Source: Candidatus Eiseniibacteriota bacterium (lineage in GTDB: Bacteria; Orphanbacterota; Orphanbacteria; Orphanbacterales; Orphanbacteraceae). From it: a stretch of DNA of 64,000 bases. The position numbers and the translations under genes are program-made. Shown piece by piece: positions 14,934 through 24,019 of this stretch. Where the stretch lies: positions 347,503 through 411,502 of the forward strand of contig JAJCZU010000008.1 in assembly GCA_029262235.1 (NCBI GenBank). Reading direction: 5' to 3'. The stretch's first letter is position 1; each line of letters begins with the position of its first letter. The notes beneath the pieces are model-generated. The model saw only the letters and a program-made list of their open reading frames with translations. It had not been told where the DNA came from and did no database searches.

Positions 14934-17345
14934 CTAGAACCGGTAGAGATATTGCACTTTCGCGAAGACCTGACGCTCGGCGAGCTTCCATTCGGACCCG
15001 GAGCCGTTTTCGGCCGCTCGCTTCGCGGCGGTATCTGAAATTCGTGCTCCGTTGCCCTTCCCGCGATCCGCCCCGTGCTCCGCCCCGTTCTTCGCCTGCG
15101 CGATCTCGTCGTAGTAGTTGAAACGGTTCCCGGCGCCGATATAGAACACCGTGAACGGATTCAGCTTGTATGTGAGCAGCGGCTCGAAGTCGAAGCGCTC
15201 TCTGAAATCGTTGTACTGCGTCACGAGACGCAGGAACCACTCGCGATTGAAGTTGTACGTGATTCTCGTGCGTAGAAGGTAGCCTTCAAACAGCGTATTC
15301 CCGGTGGCACGGCTTTCCATCTTCGAGTATTCCCATTCGATGGGTTCGATGAACAGACGCGAGAGTGGTTTGAAGTCGAACTCGACGCCGTAGCTTTGCA
15401 CATCGCCCATTTCCGGTGCGTCGAAGTCGCGGTAGATCTGCTTCCCGAAGTTCACGTTCCCTTCGATGCTGAACATCTCGGAAGGCCGTGTCATTGCCCA
15501 GAAGTTCCAGGTGTTGATTTCGTCGAAGATGATCCCGCCGAAACGTTCGCGGCTGATCAGGTTCTGGACGTTCACTTCAGTCTGCCCGCGGAATCTCGCC
15601 CAGATCTGGGGCCGCACCCATTCGTCCTTGAACGTGCCGGTCTGATTCCAGATGCGGCCCACGGCAATGTTCGGCTGCCACTCGAGGAGCAGCTTGCCGT
15701 TCGGCTGACTCGAGTAGCCGTTCCACCAGTTCACCGAATGGTAATCGTTCCCGGTCGTGAAACCGTTGTCGGTTCGGAACGTCGGGCTGTAGCCCCAGTA
15801 GTCGAAGTCGGAGTTGTAATGGCGCGCGGATCGTTCGAGGCTCGCGTAAATTCCGTGCCCCCAGAAGTTCTCGCCGTCAAACGCGGCCGTGTGATCCGTA
15901 TCGCCCATCATCTCGTCGTTGAAGTCGGACGAAAGCGCCGTATCGTTCGGCTCTTCCGTATGGCTCGCGGCGAACTGCAGTTCGAGCCTGTAGTTATTCT
16001 TGAAGCGTAGAAGTGCGTCGGCGCTCAGTACCGTTCCCGCGCCATTGCCGCCGGTCACGCGCCGGTCGGTCACGAGCAGGCCGACGGCCGACTCCTCGCG
16101 CAGGTTCGTCTTCATGCGCACGATGTTCGTATAGCTCTCGCCGAGCAGAAGCAGCTCGCTCCGCTCTTCGAACGGAATGATGAGCGGCGAAGCGTCATCG
16201 TGCCCGAAAAGATAGACGACAGACGTGTTGCCGAACTCGCCGAGCAGCTTCCCTGCCACGTCGGGATTGTTGATCGAGCGTGTGTACACGGCGCTGATCC
16301 ACGTATTGAAGAGATCGCTTCCCTCCTGGAAGAACGGGCGGCGCTCCTCGAAAAAGAGCGCGAATGTGCGGTTCACGTCGATCTGGCCCGCGTCGGACTC
16401 CACCTGGCTGAAGTCGGGGTTGATCGCGAGTTCGGCCGAACTGTTCGAAGTGAGCGCGTAGCGCAGATTGAGCGACGCTTCACCCTTCGGGTCGTCATTG
16501 TTGAAGTTCGAACGCGGATCGTCCCGATCTTCGAGCTCGCCGACCTGCGTGCCGATCACGCTGGCGATGACATCGAGGTTCTTACCGGTCTGCACGCCCT
16601 CGATCCCCGTGAGATAGCCGAACTGGCACATGAGGCACGGGTTGTCGCGGCTCACCGCGGCCCATGAGTAACGATTGCGGTTGTCGCGCTGGCGGTCGCG
16701 CCAGAAATTGATGCGCCACGTGTGCTCTTCGCGATTCGGAAAGCGGAGCGACGCGAACGGAATCGCGATCTCCACCTGGTAGCCGGTTTCGGTCACGCGC
16801 CCGATCGACTCCCATATGATGTCGAACGATCCGTCTTCCCCGCCCGTGCCTTCCATCCGCAGGTCGCCCTGGATGCCGAGCGGATTCACGAACAACTCGT
16901 ACCCCCATGACGATTCGCCGTATGTGTCGAGCATGATCCCGAAGTAGTCGTCCCGATAGATATTGTCGCGGTCACGAAGCGAAACGCGCACTTCGTCCGG
17001 GTTGTCGTAGGCGATCAGCGCGACGTAAAGATTCTGCTGGTCGTACGTCACCCACGCTTCGGAACGGACCGGCGGCTTCGCGAGATCGCCGGGACTCGTT
17101 TCAACGAAATGGTCCGCGATCGCCGCGTCCTTCCAGCCCGCGTCATCGAGATTGCCGTCAATCTGAATGGGGCCGGTCGTGCGCGCAATGACGAGAGTCG
17201 GCTCGAAGTTGGCCTTGTACGGCTCTTCGGCCTGCGCGGAGAGTGCCTGGGTCAGGATCAGGGTCAGGGCAAGGGCGAGAGTCGGGGCGAAGGTCGGGAA
17301 CGAGATGAGTCCCGCCGCTCCTCCCGGGAGCACGCGTCGTATCAT
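14934..17345 (-). CDS. CBM9-like / DUF5916 outer-membrane protein
   Basis: An 803-residue exported protein. The signal peptide (residues 1-40, ending LSAQA) precedes a CBM9-like beta-sandwich with PIQIDGNLDDAGWKDA near residue 58 and the SLRFPNREEHTWRINFWR region near residue 205. From about residue 275 to the end lies a DUF5916-type region of alternating aromatic beta-strands ending VQYLYRF, with a terminal Phe as expected for an outer-membrane barrel. Similar proteins are common in Bacteroidota and FCB MAGs and are thought to act at the cell surface; their substrate is unknown. GAGGCAA precedes the ATG. Confidence 0.85.
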   Translation of the reverse strand: MIRRVLPGGAAGLISFPTFAPTLALALTLILTQALSAQAEEPYKANFEPTLVIARTTGPIQIDGNLDDAGWKDAAIADHFVETSPGDLAKPPVRSEAWVTYDQQNLYVALIAYDNPDEVRVSLRDRDNIYRDDYFGIMLDTYGESSWGYELFVNPLGIQGDLRMEGTGGEDGSFDIIWESIGRVTETGYQVEIAIPFASLRFPNREEHTWRINFWRDRQRDNRNRYSWAAVSRDNPCLMCQFGYLTGIEGVQTGKNLDVIASVIGTQVGELEDRDDPRSNFNNDDPKGEASLNLRYALTSNSSAELAINPDFSQVESDAGQIDVNRTFALFFEERRPFFQEGSDLFNTWISAVYTRSINNPDVAGKLLGEFGNTSVVYLFGHDDASPLIIPFEERSELLLLGESYTNIVRMKTNLREESAVGLLVTDRRVTGGNGAGTVLSADALLRFKNNYRLELQFAASHTEEPNDTALSSDFNDEMMGDTDHTAAFDGENFWGHGIYASLERSARHYNSDFDYWGYSPTFRTDNGFTTGNDYHSVNWWNGYSSQPNGKLLLEWQPNIAVGRIWNQTGTFKDEWVRPQIWARFRGQTEVNVQNLISRERFGGIIFDEINTWNFWAMTRPSEMFSIEGNVNFGKQIYRDFDAPEMGDVQSYGVEFDFKPLSRLFIEPIEWEYSKMESRATGNTLFEGYLLRTRITYNFNREWFLRLVTQYNDFRERFDFEPLLTYKLNPFTVFYIGAGNRFNYYDEIAQAKNGAEHGADRGKGNGARISDTAAKRAAENGSGSEWKLAERQVFAKVQYLYRF

Positions 17346-17453
17346 GGGTTGCCTCGTATCGATCGGGTCCGTGGTGGCTGCTGATACAGGATAGACGAAC
17401 GAGGCGGGCGGACTGATTGAAAAAAGTGCGGAAAATCGTCGGTCGGCTGGTTT

Positions 17454-17693
17454 TCAGCGTACGAAGAACCAGTAGTAGACGGCCGCTCCGAGCACCACGA
17501 GCAGGATGATCTGCTTGAAGAGCGCGACCGTCGTCCGGACGAGCAGCACGATGCTGAGAAGAGCCCCCGCGGCGTAGATTCCGCGCATTTTCCAGACCGC
17601 GGTCCCGGTCTGCCCCGCCTCGAGCGTGTTCATGAGGCCGTAAGCGCAGTACGCGAGGGCGGCGGCGAGAGCGAGCAGAATCGCGAGCTTCAT
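17454..17693 (-). CDS. Small two/three-helix membrane protein
   Basis: A 79-residue hydrophobic protein of unknown function. It has two clear membrane segments (residues 2-22 and 41-60) and a third hydrophobic stretch at 63-77 that ends in YYWFFVR. It is the last gene of the long transcription unit running from 24652, four bases after the DinB-like gene, with AAGTAGCGGG before its ATG. No family recognised. Confidence 0.6.
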   Translation of the reverse strand: MKLAILLALAAALAYCAYGLMNTLEAGQTGTAVWKMRGIYAAGALLSIVLLVRTTVALFKQIILLVVLGAAVYYWFFVR

Positions 17694-17697
17694 CCCG

Positions 17698-18171
17698 CTA
17701 CTTCCCCATCAGATTGCGAAGCTGAAACGTGTGGCGGATCGGGTGCATGACGGCGTGTTCGAGCATCGCGTCGATACAGTAGACCGGGCCCCAGGCGGCC
17801 TCGAACTCGAGCTCGAAAGACTCGCCGGGGAGATCGACAAGCGGCGTTCGCCATTTCGCGAGACTCGCGTCGAGAAACGCATCGGCCTCGCTTTCGCAGT
17901 TTTCGAGCGTGGGCAGTTCACCGAATCCGGGCTCGGGCAGTTCGAGCGCCTTGCAGATCCATCCCATGTAATAGATCGTGCCGTTCAGAAGATGCAGAAG
18001 CAGGCTTTCGAGTGATTCGTAATCGGGATCGTCCGTTGCGGGCAGCTTGACGTTCTGCGCCTTCGCTTCGCGCCATGTAGCGAGAAACTCGCGCATGTGA
18101 TGTTCATGCAGCGCGATCAGCGCGCGTGCGCCGGCGTATTCGTGGGCGGGAATCGCATCGGGAATCGTCAT
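17698..18171 (-). CDS. DinB-like four-helix bundle protein
   Basis: A 157-residue cytoplasmic protein resembling the DinB/YfiT superfamily of metal-binding four-helix bundles, some of which are thiol-dependent transferases. Features seen are LLLHLLNGTIYYMGWICKAL near residue 65 (second helix, candidate His ligand) and MLEHAVMHPIRHTFQLRNLM at the end (paired His in the last helix). I choose the ATG at 18171 because GGGAG sits nine bases upstream; the ATG at 18180 has its GGGAG directly adjacent. It follows the GNAT gene closely in the same unit. Confidence 0.6.
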   Translation of the reverse strand: MTIPDAIPAHEYAGARALIALHEHHMREFLATWREAKAQNVKLPATDDPDYESLESLLLHLLNGTIYYMGWICKALELPEPGFGELPTLENCESEADAFLDASLAKWRTPLVDLPGESFELEFEAAWGPVYCIDAMLEHAVMHPIRHTFQLRNLMGK

Positions 18172-18188
18172 CTCATCCATCTCCCGGG

Positions 18189-18602
18189 TTACAGGGTTCG
18201 CCCGGGCGGCAGAACCCAGGCACTGTCATGGCGATCAAAGCCGACATGCCCGTAATAGTCGCGCGCGGCGGGCGCCGCGAGCAGAATGATCGTGCACTTC
18301 GGGCCGCCCGCGCACTGCGTAAGACGCATGAGCTCACGGCCGATGCCATGCTTCTGATAGTCGCGGTCGACCGCGAGATCGGACAGGTAGCACGCATAGT
18401 GAAAGTCGGTCACCGAGCGCGAAACACCAACGAGCCTGTCGCCGTCCCAGGCGGTCACCATCAGATTGCCATGCTCCACCATGCCCGCAAGACACGCCGG
18501 GTCATCCACGGGACGCCGCTCCGAAAGCGTGGAGCGCACGAGAATGTCGCGAAACTGCGCGGGCGTGATTCTCTCGTCTGTCGCGTAGCGAATCGCGCTC
18601 AT
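18189..18602 (-). CDS. GNAT-family N-acetyltransferase
   Basis: A 137-residue acetyltransferase with the GNAT core: LMVTAWDGDRLVGVSRSV (beta strands 2-3), YLSDLAVDRDYQKHGIGREL carrying the acetyl-CoA-binding R/Q-x-x-G-x-G/A signature as QKHGIG near residues 83-88, and DYYGHVGFDRHDSAWVL at the end. The start is the ATG at 18602, whose A is shared with the TGA stop of the upstream barrel gene (TGATG), indicating translational coupling. A longer open frame upstream is a shadow of that gene. Substrate unknown. Confidence 0.85.
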   Translation of the reverse strand: MSAIRYATDERITPAQFRDILVRSTLSERRPVDDPACLAGMVEHGNLMVTAWDGDRLVGVSRSVTDFHYACYLSDLAVDRDYQKHGIGRELMRLTQCAGGPKCTIILLAAPAARDYYGHVGFDRHDSAWVLPPGRTL

Positions 18603-20176
18603 CAAAAAGAACTCCGCAGCTTCACCTCGACCCCTTCGAACGCGGGCTCGAAGCGACATACGCCGCCGACGCACACGAAACCTGCCTGGCGCTTTCCGCC
18701 GGCCACCGTGAACGAGTGGTTCTGATTGATGCGGTAATCGACCTGCGTCATGAGGAAGTCGTCCTGCTGCGGGCGCGAAGGATCGACCGACGTCGCATGC
18801 TCGGCCGTCATCGAGATGATGACGTCGTTGTTCACCGACCATTCGACGAGCGCGAAGTGGCTGCGCTCGATGCGTTCGAGCGGGCTCACGAACACGTCGC
18901 GCTCCTGAAACTGATATTCGCCGCGCAACGCCCACCCTTTACCGGCGGGATAGTATTCGATGTCGAGTACCGGCGTGTGTGTCTGGATGCCGCGCTTCTC
19001 GTCACGCTGATAATCGTACACGGCGGCCACGGTCACTTCGTCGTTCACTTCGTGCCGTACTTCGCCGTACCACTCGTTGAACGCGACATCGTGATGAAAG
19101 AGATCCTCGTCGATCTTCGCCGTCTCGCTCCGGTTCAACGTGACCGTGGTTCCATAGCGCGGCGTTGCGACCGCTTCGATCTGAAATCCCTTCTCGTCGT
19201 CGGGGTCGATCTGATGCGGATTACGCGAAACGAGCGAGTACGAATTCTCGCGCGTCAGCGAAGGCGGATTATTGATGTCGCTGCCCGGGTCGGACATGCT
19301 CGTGAAGCGAAAGTGATCGTACCGTTTGTACTCGGCCGAAAATGTCAGGAAGTCGACCGGAAACATCGAGAGTGCGATGTAGTGGCCGACGCCCTTCGTG
19401 GGCATCGTGCCGAGCAGCGCGATGACGTCCTCGCGGTCGAGCCGGTTGATGCGGGCATATTCGCCGTAGAGGTCGAACAGCGGATGTGCGATCGAGCCGC
19501 GCCCGGCGTACGCTTCCTCTTCGAGACGGAAGCGTTCGCCGAGTTCGTTCGAAAGGCTCTGCAGCACGTAACTGCCGCCCAGAACCACGTTCGCCGAGCC
19601 GATCGACGGCACGCGATATTCGAGATCGGTGCCGCGCAAAACGTCTTCGCGCTCGGCGCTTCTCGTGGGGCCCGTGTTCCGCATGCGGCCCGAAAACGCC
19701 TTGCCCCGGAACCCGCCCGCTTCGCCGCGAAAGAGCGCGCCGTCGACGTTGTTGTCGACGCGGATGTCGCGCTCTTCGTAGGAACGGAACAACAGTCCCC
19801 GCCCGAAGATTTCGTAAAAGTTCCCGACGTGGATTCTCGAACGGCCGAAGTCGAACGCCGCGTAGCGCTGCACCACGCCCTCGCGCAGCGAGTCGCCGCG
19901 CAGTTCGTGCGGCTGGAACGCCTCGTACCGAAAACCGAGCAGCAGATCGTCGAAGCGAAGGTCGACATCGAGCCAGTCCTCGAAGATCTCCTTCGGCTGA
20001 TCGCGATCGTTTTCGCTTTGTGTGTTGAGTGAGTACTCCGCCTGATTCTCGGCGTGAAACGTGATCCGCTCGACCGCATGCGCGGCGCCGGGGATAGCCA
20101 GCGCCGCGAGCAGGACGAGAGCACCAGGGGAGCATGTGAAAAGCGAGGGGCGGTAATGCTGCCGTGCGGGGATCAG
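18602..20176 (-). CDS. Outer-membrane beta-barrel protein (DUF6029-like), probable CTG start
   Basis: About 524 residues. A signal peptide (LFTCSPGALVLLAALAIPGAAHA) is followed by VGNFYEIFGRGLLFRSYEER near residue 110 and alternating beta-strands to the end, GVEVKLRSSF with a terminal Phe typical of outer-membrane barrels. The resemblance to DUF6029 proteins is from memory and unverified. No ATG/GTG/TTG lies in frame between the end of tlpA and the signal peptide. A CTG at 20176, seven bases after AGGAGG and overlapping the tlpA stop, is the best start; the first residues would be (M)IPARQHYRPS. The downstream GNAT gene is coupled to it. Confidence 0.7.
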   Translation of the reverse strand: MIPARQHYRPSLFTCSPGALVLLAALAIPGAAHAVERITFHAENQAEYSLNTQSENDRDQPKEIFEDWLDVDLRFDDLLLGFRYEAFQPHELRGDSLREGVVQRYAAFDFGRSRIHVGNFYEIFGRGLLFRSYEERDIRVDNNVDGALFRGEAGGFRGKAFSGRMRNTGPTRSAEREDVLRGTDLEYRVPSIGSANVVLGGSYVLQSLSNELGERFRLEEEAYAGRGSIAHPLFDLYGEYARINRLDREDVIALLGTMPTKGVGHYIALSMFPVDFLTFSAEYKRYDHFRFTSMSDPGSDINNPPSLTRENSYSLVSRNPHQIDPDDEKGFQIEAVATPRYGTTVTLNRSETAKIDEDLFHHDVAFNEWYGEVRHEVNDEVTVAAVYDYQRDEKRGIQTHTPVLDIEYYPAGKGWALRGEYQFQERDVFVSPLERIERSHFALVEWSVNNDVIISMTAEHATSVDPSRPQQDDFLMTQVDYRINQNHSFTVAGGKRQAGFVCVGGVCRFEPAFEGVEVKLRSSF

Positions 20177-20760
20177 TTCATCCCCTCCTCGTGATCGGCA
20201 TCCGTTTTCGTTTCGGCTTCCGGGGCGGCGGCGGGCATCAGCTTCGCCACTTCGCCGTGCAGACGTTGCTCGAGTTCGGTCGAGTAGCCGAGCTGCGCAT
20301 ACGCGATCTTGCGATCCTGGCCGATCAGGTACACCTTCGGAATCTGGCTGAATCGATACAGGCGCTGCAGCGAACGGTTCGGGTCCATGAGCACTTCGAA
20401 CTCGTACCCCTTGCTCTTCACGTACGGCTTCACTTTCGCCGTGGAACGCGGCGAGTCCGTATTGATCGTGAGTACGGTAAAGCCGCGATCCTTGAATTCC
20501 GTGTGCAGTTTGTTGGTGCCGGGCAGCGCGCGAAGACACGGCTTGCACCAGAGCGCCCAGAAGTCGAGCAGCACCGGGCCGCTCTCGAGCGCTTCGTAGA
20601 GGCTCACCTCTTCACCCGCGAGATTGACGAGCGTGAAATCCGGCGCGTCGCGTCCGATCTCGGCGGCGACCTGCGGCTGCGCGAACGCCATGCCTGGCGC
20701 GATCGCCGACGCGGCCATGATAAGGAGAGCGAGCGTCAGTGTCTTCTTCCCAATATGCAA
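20173..20760 (-). CDS. TlpA-family periplasmic thiol-disulfide protein
   Basis: A 195-residue thioredoxin-fold protein. The signal peptide (residues 1-28, MAFAQ end) is followed by APDFTLVNLAGEEVSLYEAL, the redox motif WCKPC near residues 71-75, and the cis-Pro region FSQIPKVYLIGQDRKI. Such proteins reduce or oxidise cysteines of exported proteins, and several neighbours contain cysteines. An acidic, His-containing tail (TDADHEEGMN) follows the domain. The start is a TTG at 20760 with GGGAG upstream. It is embedded between an FlgD-tailed secreted protein and an outer-membrane barrel in one transcription unit. Confidence 0.9.
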   Translation of the reverse strand: MHIGKKTLTLALLIMAASAIAPGMAFAQPQVAAEIGRDAPDFTLVNLAGEEVSLYEALESGPVLLDFWALWCKPCLRALPGTNKLHTEFKDRGFTVLTINTDSPRSTAKVKPYVKSKGYEFEVLMDPNRSLQRLYRFSQIPKVYLIGQDRKIAYAQLGYSTELEQRLHGEVAKLMPAAAPEAETKTDADHEEGMN

Positions 20761-20786
20761 TGGTCTGTTCTCCCAGGGGCTGTTGG

Positions 20787-22757
20787 CTATCGAACCAGCA
20801 TCATCTTGCGTGTTTCGGACGAGCGATCGGCCACGATGCGCGCGAAGTAAACTCCGCTCGTGACAGAGCGCCCGCTGTCATTTTCTCCATCCCAGACGAC
20901 CGTGTGCACGCCCGGGCCGGTTTCGCCGTGAACGAGCGTGCGAACGGCCCGCCCCGCGGCATCGTAAATCACGAGCGAAACGAGCTGGCGCGAGCGCAGC
21001 TCGAACCGGATCGTCGTTGTCGGATTGAACGGGTTCGGGCTGTTCGGCCCGAGCGTAACGAACGAAGGGTCGGTCGGAATCGCGACCGGACGATCTTTCG
21101 ACACGACCGTGAACGTGCCGAGCGCGCCACTCGAAGCCGTGTACTCGTTCCGCGATTCGTCAAAGTAAGTCGTAAGTTCCGTATTGTCGCGCGCGATCAC
21201 CGCGTTCACCACTTCCGAACCGCCAGAAGCGTGAAAAGTCACATGCGCGCCTTCGTGCGTGAATGACCGGTCGGGAAGCACGGTGTAGGCGGCGTTGTCA
21301 GCGTCATCCGTGCGCAACCCTTCGCCGCCATGCGCTTCTTCGCCCAGAACGAGCAGGTACTCGCCGTCATCGAACAGGCCGGCGTCGACCCCGATCGTAA
21401 AGTGGCCGTCGGCGCTCGATGCGGCAAACGACTGCGCGCCCGCCTTCGACGCCGTGAAGCTCCGCATGACGTCACCGCCGTTGCCCGCCACGTCTTTCGC
21501 AAATGCGTTGAGATCCACCGTGCCGGGCGTCGCAAGATCATGGCGAGCGTGCCAGATCCCGGCTTCGGCGTCGAGCAGCGCAAGGGTGACAGGGTCGCCG
21601 TTCACGGTCAGCGTCACTGACTCCGGTTCGACGCCGTCCGCGCTCCCGACGTAAAGATCGAGGTTCGACGTAAAGAACGGATGTTGCAGAACGCCGACCG
21701 AAAGCTGCGGCGCCGTCATATCTCCGAAGAACGCGAACGCGCGGTCCACGATCTCGTCCATGGCGTCACTCTCGTTGATAGAGGCGAAGTCGAACGGCAG
21801 ATAGATCATGCGCTCCATGCCGTCCGCGCGACGAACGCCCGCTGTGGCCCCGCTGGCCCATTTCAGGAACGCTTTCCCCGCGATCGTCGGCGCGATGCGA
21901 TCGGAGGCGGCGTCATCCACGGTGAACGCAAGTCCACGTCCGAGCCCGTCGCCGACAATACCGGCTACGTCGCTTTCCGCGTTCGATGTGCTCACGTACG
22001 CGGCGCCGAGATCGTCGGCGAAGAATTCGCACGCGTCCTGGCTGTAATGCGCGCTCGAGGGATCGCAGAGCCCGTGCGCCAGGTTCGACCCTGAGATCAG
22101 CAAACTGCCGCCGTCGCCGAGATACTGCGCGATCGAAGCGCGGTTCCCTTCCGTCAGGGGATCTTCCTTTTGCCCCGCCATCCAGAAGACCGTTTCGAAA
22201 GTGGTCATGTCGTCGAACTGCGGTCCGGCGCCGAACACCTTCCAGATCCCGTACGTCTTGCCGAACGGGAGGCGCGAAACGATCTCACTTGCGGCCGTTC
22301 CGTCACCCTGGTCGACCACGAGCACGTCAAGGCCGTCCGTGATGCCGAGATACTTCTGCACGAATGGTTCGCCGACAACCTGCCCGTTCGTATCACGCTG
22401 CGTGATGTTGTACGTAACGAGCCCGAATCCCTCGCCCGTGATCGCGTTGATCCACGTCGAAAGCGTATCGGTTTCGCCGGGACTCCAGTTCTGCTCGGCG
22501 CTGCTTACGAAATCCGCGAGGCAGAAAATGCCGAAACAGATCGACGACGTCCATCCGTCCGGAATCTCCTCCACACGATCGACACGCATTTTGATCGTCT
22601 GATCGGAAGTGTTCGTGACGAGCGTCTTCACTTTGATCTGCTCGCCGACCTTCCCCACGCGAACCGGGTTCAGCGGCGTCACCGTGAAGTCCTGGGCGGC
22701 CGCAAAGACCGGCAAAGCGAGCACTGCGGTGATCAGAGCGAGTCGAATGCGTTTCAT
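20787..22757 (-). CDS. Secreted protein with FlgD-like / type IX-like C-terminal domain
   Basis: A 656-residue exported protein. The signal peptide (residues 1-21, VFAAA) is followed by an Ig-like domain with a Cys pair (SSICFGIFC). A region of about 180 residues resembling a glutamine-amidotransferase-like flavodoxin fold comes next (LDVLVVDQGDG, GDGGSLLISGSNLAHGL). Further beta domains lead to the sorting tail: SPNPFNPTTTIRFEL, VIYDAAGRAVRTLV, GVHTVVWDGENDSG, and a terminal KMMLVR. The NPFNP motif is typical for FCB-group surface proteins. GAGGAG precedes the ATG. It lies between the PEGA-Omp28 lipoprotein and tlpA; function unknown. Confidence 0.82.
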   Translation of the reverse strand: MKRIRLALITAVLALPVFAAAQDFTVTPLNPVRVGKVGEQIKVKTLVTNTSDQTIKMRVDRVEEIPDGWTSSICFGIFCLADFVSSAEQNWSPGETDTLSTWINAITGEGFGLVTYNITQRDTNGQVVGEPFVQKYLGITDGLDVLVVDQGDGTAASEIVSRLPFGKTYGIWKVFGAGPQFDDMTTFETVFWMAGQKEDPLTEGNRASIAQYLGDGGSLLISGSNLAHGLCDPSSAHYSQDACEFFADDLGAAYVSTSNAESDVAGIVGDGLGRGLAFTVDDAASDRIAPTIAGKAFLKWASGATAGVRRADGMERMIYLPFDFASINESDAMDEIVDRAFAFFGDMTAPQLSVGVLQHPFFTSNLDLYVGSADGVEPESVTLTVNGDPVTLALLDAEAGIWHARHDLATPGTVDLNAFAKDVAGNGGDVMRSFTASKAGAQSFAASSADGHFTIGVDAGLFDDGEYLLVLGEEAHGGEGLRTDDADNAAYTVLPDRSFTHEGAHVTFHASGGSEVVNAVIARDNTELTTYFDESRNEYTASSGALGTFTVVSKDRPVAIPTDPSFVTLGPNSPNPFNPTTTIRFELRSRQLVSLVIYDAAGRAVRTLVHGETGPGVHTVVWDGENDSGRSVTSGVYFARIVADRSSETRKMMLVR

Positions 22758-22780
22758 GCTGCTCTCCTCGAGCGGGAGTT

Positions 22781-24019
22781 TTAACGTGTGGTCGCTGCCT
22801 GATAAACGGTGAACGCCGTCCCCGACTGCACGAACGCCACCGCGTGCAGGTTCCCGGCGACCCAGTCGTCGAGCGGAATGTTCCCGTCCACTGCCGGGTC
22901 GGCAATCGCAAGAGCGTAACGGAACGTCTGCATCTCGCCGACAGCGAGATCGAGAAGGAGACCGTTGGTATCGGGGAAGAACTGCTTCACGATGTCGTCG
23001 AAGTGATCGATGCCGTTCGGCGCATCGTAGTCGATCGCCGTCTCGATCGCGACGACGACCAGGCGTTCCTCGCCCGCGATATCCGCCGTCTTGCGCACGC
23101 TGCCTGCGATGATCAGCGAGTCGCCGACCGCCGAGGCCACCACCGCGATCTGGTAGGGGGGCGTGGCCGCGGCACGCGCCTGCACGTCGCTCACCATCGC
23201 CGCCTTGTTGTCGACGTCATCGAACCGCGCGCCATCGAACCGGAACTGCGGCAGCGCGATCACGCTGTAGACGTCACGCCGGTCGTCGTTCTGCTCCTGA
23301 TTGTCGAGCCAGAAGGGATCGCCGAACGTGGGAAAGTTGAGGTGGACACCGATTGTCGAAACGGTCGCGGCATCGAGATCGGCGATCGCCGCCTCGAGCG
23401 CCAGCTCGGCGGGCAAACACGGCGTGCAGCCGTAATTCGAATAGTGCTCGATCAACACTCGCTTCGCACTCGGTTCTTCCACCAGCGTGAACGAAGCTTC
23501 GGACGTCGAGTCGAGGGCCACGGTAACGCTCTGCATCGCGCGCGCGTATCCCGCATGCACGACATCCACCTGATACGTACCGGGCGCGATGTCCGTGATG
23601 TCCGCCGGCGTGAACTGCCCGGTCACTTTTCCGTCGACCAGAATCGCCGCACCGGCAATATCGCTTTCGACGTGAATCTTTCCCGCTTCGAGAAGAAGCA
23701 GGCTGAACGAGGCCGTGACCGTTTTACCCGCAACAACCGTAACGTCGATCAGTTCCGGTGTCACGGAGTAGCCGTCGAGCGAGACACGAACCGTATAGAT
23801 TCCGGGATCGAGATTGCTCAGTTTCGCGTCGGTCGTTTCCCCGCGCGCCACACCGTTCAGCGTGATGGCCGCGCCGTCGACGTTCGTGTCCACCTGGATC
23901 GAGCCCTTCGTCGGCGGATCGGGATCCGTGCTCGACCCGCCGCAACTCCAGACGGCGAGCGAAAGCACGACCAGAAGAACGGGCAACAGAAAGTGCTGAG
24001 TGGTAGACCGGCTTTTCAT
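22781..24019 (-). CDS. PEGA-domain lipoprotein with Omp28-like thioredoxin-fold domain
   Basis: A 412-residue lipoprotein. The signal peptide ends AVWSCGGSS with lipidation Cys near residue 27. Two PEGA repeats follow (GSIQVDTNVDGAAITLNG at ~38, GKIHVESDIAGAAILVDG at ~112), which are surface beta-modules that often bind cell-wall material. Residues ~185-400 resemble Omp28-type proteins and contain a thioredoxin-like YSNYGCTPCLPAEL with CTPC in place of CxxC of thioredoxin. The ATG follows the stop of the upstream lipoprotein without any gap. With TlpA two genes downstream, this suggests an envelope thiol-redox module (inference). Confidence 0.8.
   Translation of the reverse strand: MKSRSTTQHFLLPVLLVVLSLAVWSCGGSSTDPDPPTKGSIQVDTNVDGAAITLNGVARGETTDAKLSNLDPGIYTVRVSLDGYSVTPELIDVTVVAGKTVTASFSLLLLEAGKIHVESDIAGAAILVDGKVTGQFTPADITDIAPGTYQVDVVHAGYARAMQSVTVALDSTSEASFTLVEEPSAKRVLIEHYSNYGCTPCLPAELALEAAIADLDAATVSTIGVHLNFPTFGDPFWLDNQEQNDDRRDVYSVIALPQFRFDGARFDDVDNKAAMVSDVQARAAATPPYQIAVVASAVGDSLIIAGSVRKTADIAGEERLVVVAIETAIDYDAPNGIDHFDDIVKQFFPDTNGLLLDLAVGEMQTFRYALAIADPAVDGNIPLDDWVAGNLHAVAFVQSGTAFTVYQAATTR

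Noticed and set aside
17220..17300. Low-complexity CAGGGTCAGGGCAAGGGC-type sequence as a repeat
   Set aside because: It encodes the hydrophobic Leu/Ala/Thr core of the signal peptide of the CBM9/DUF5916 protein.
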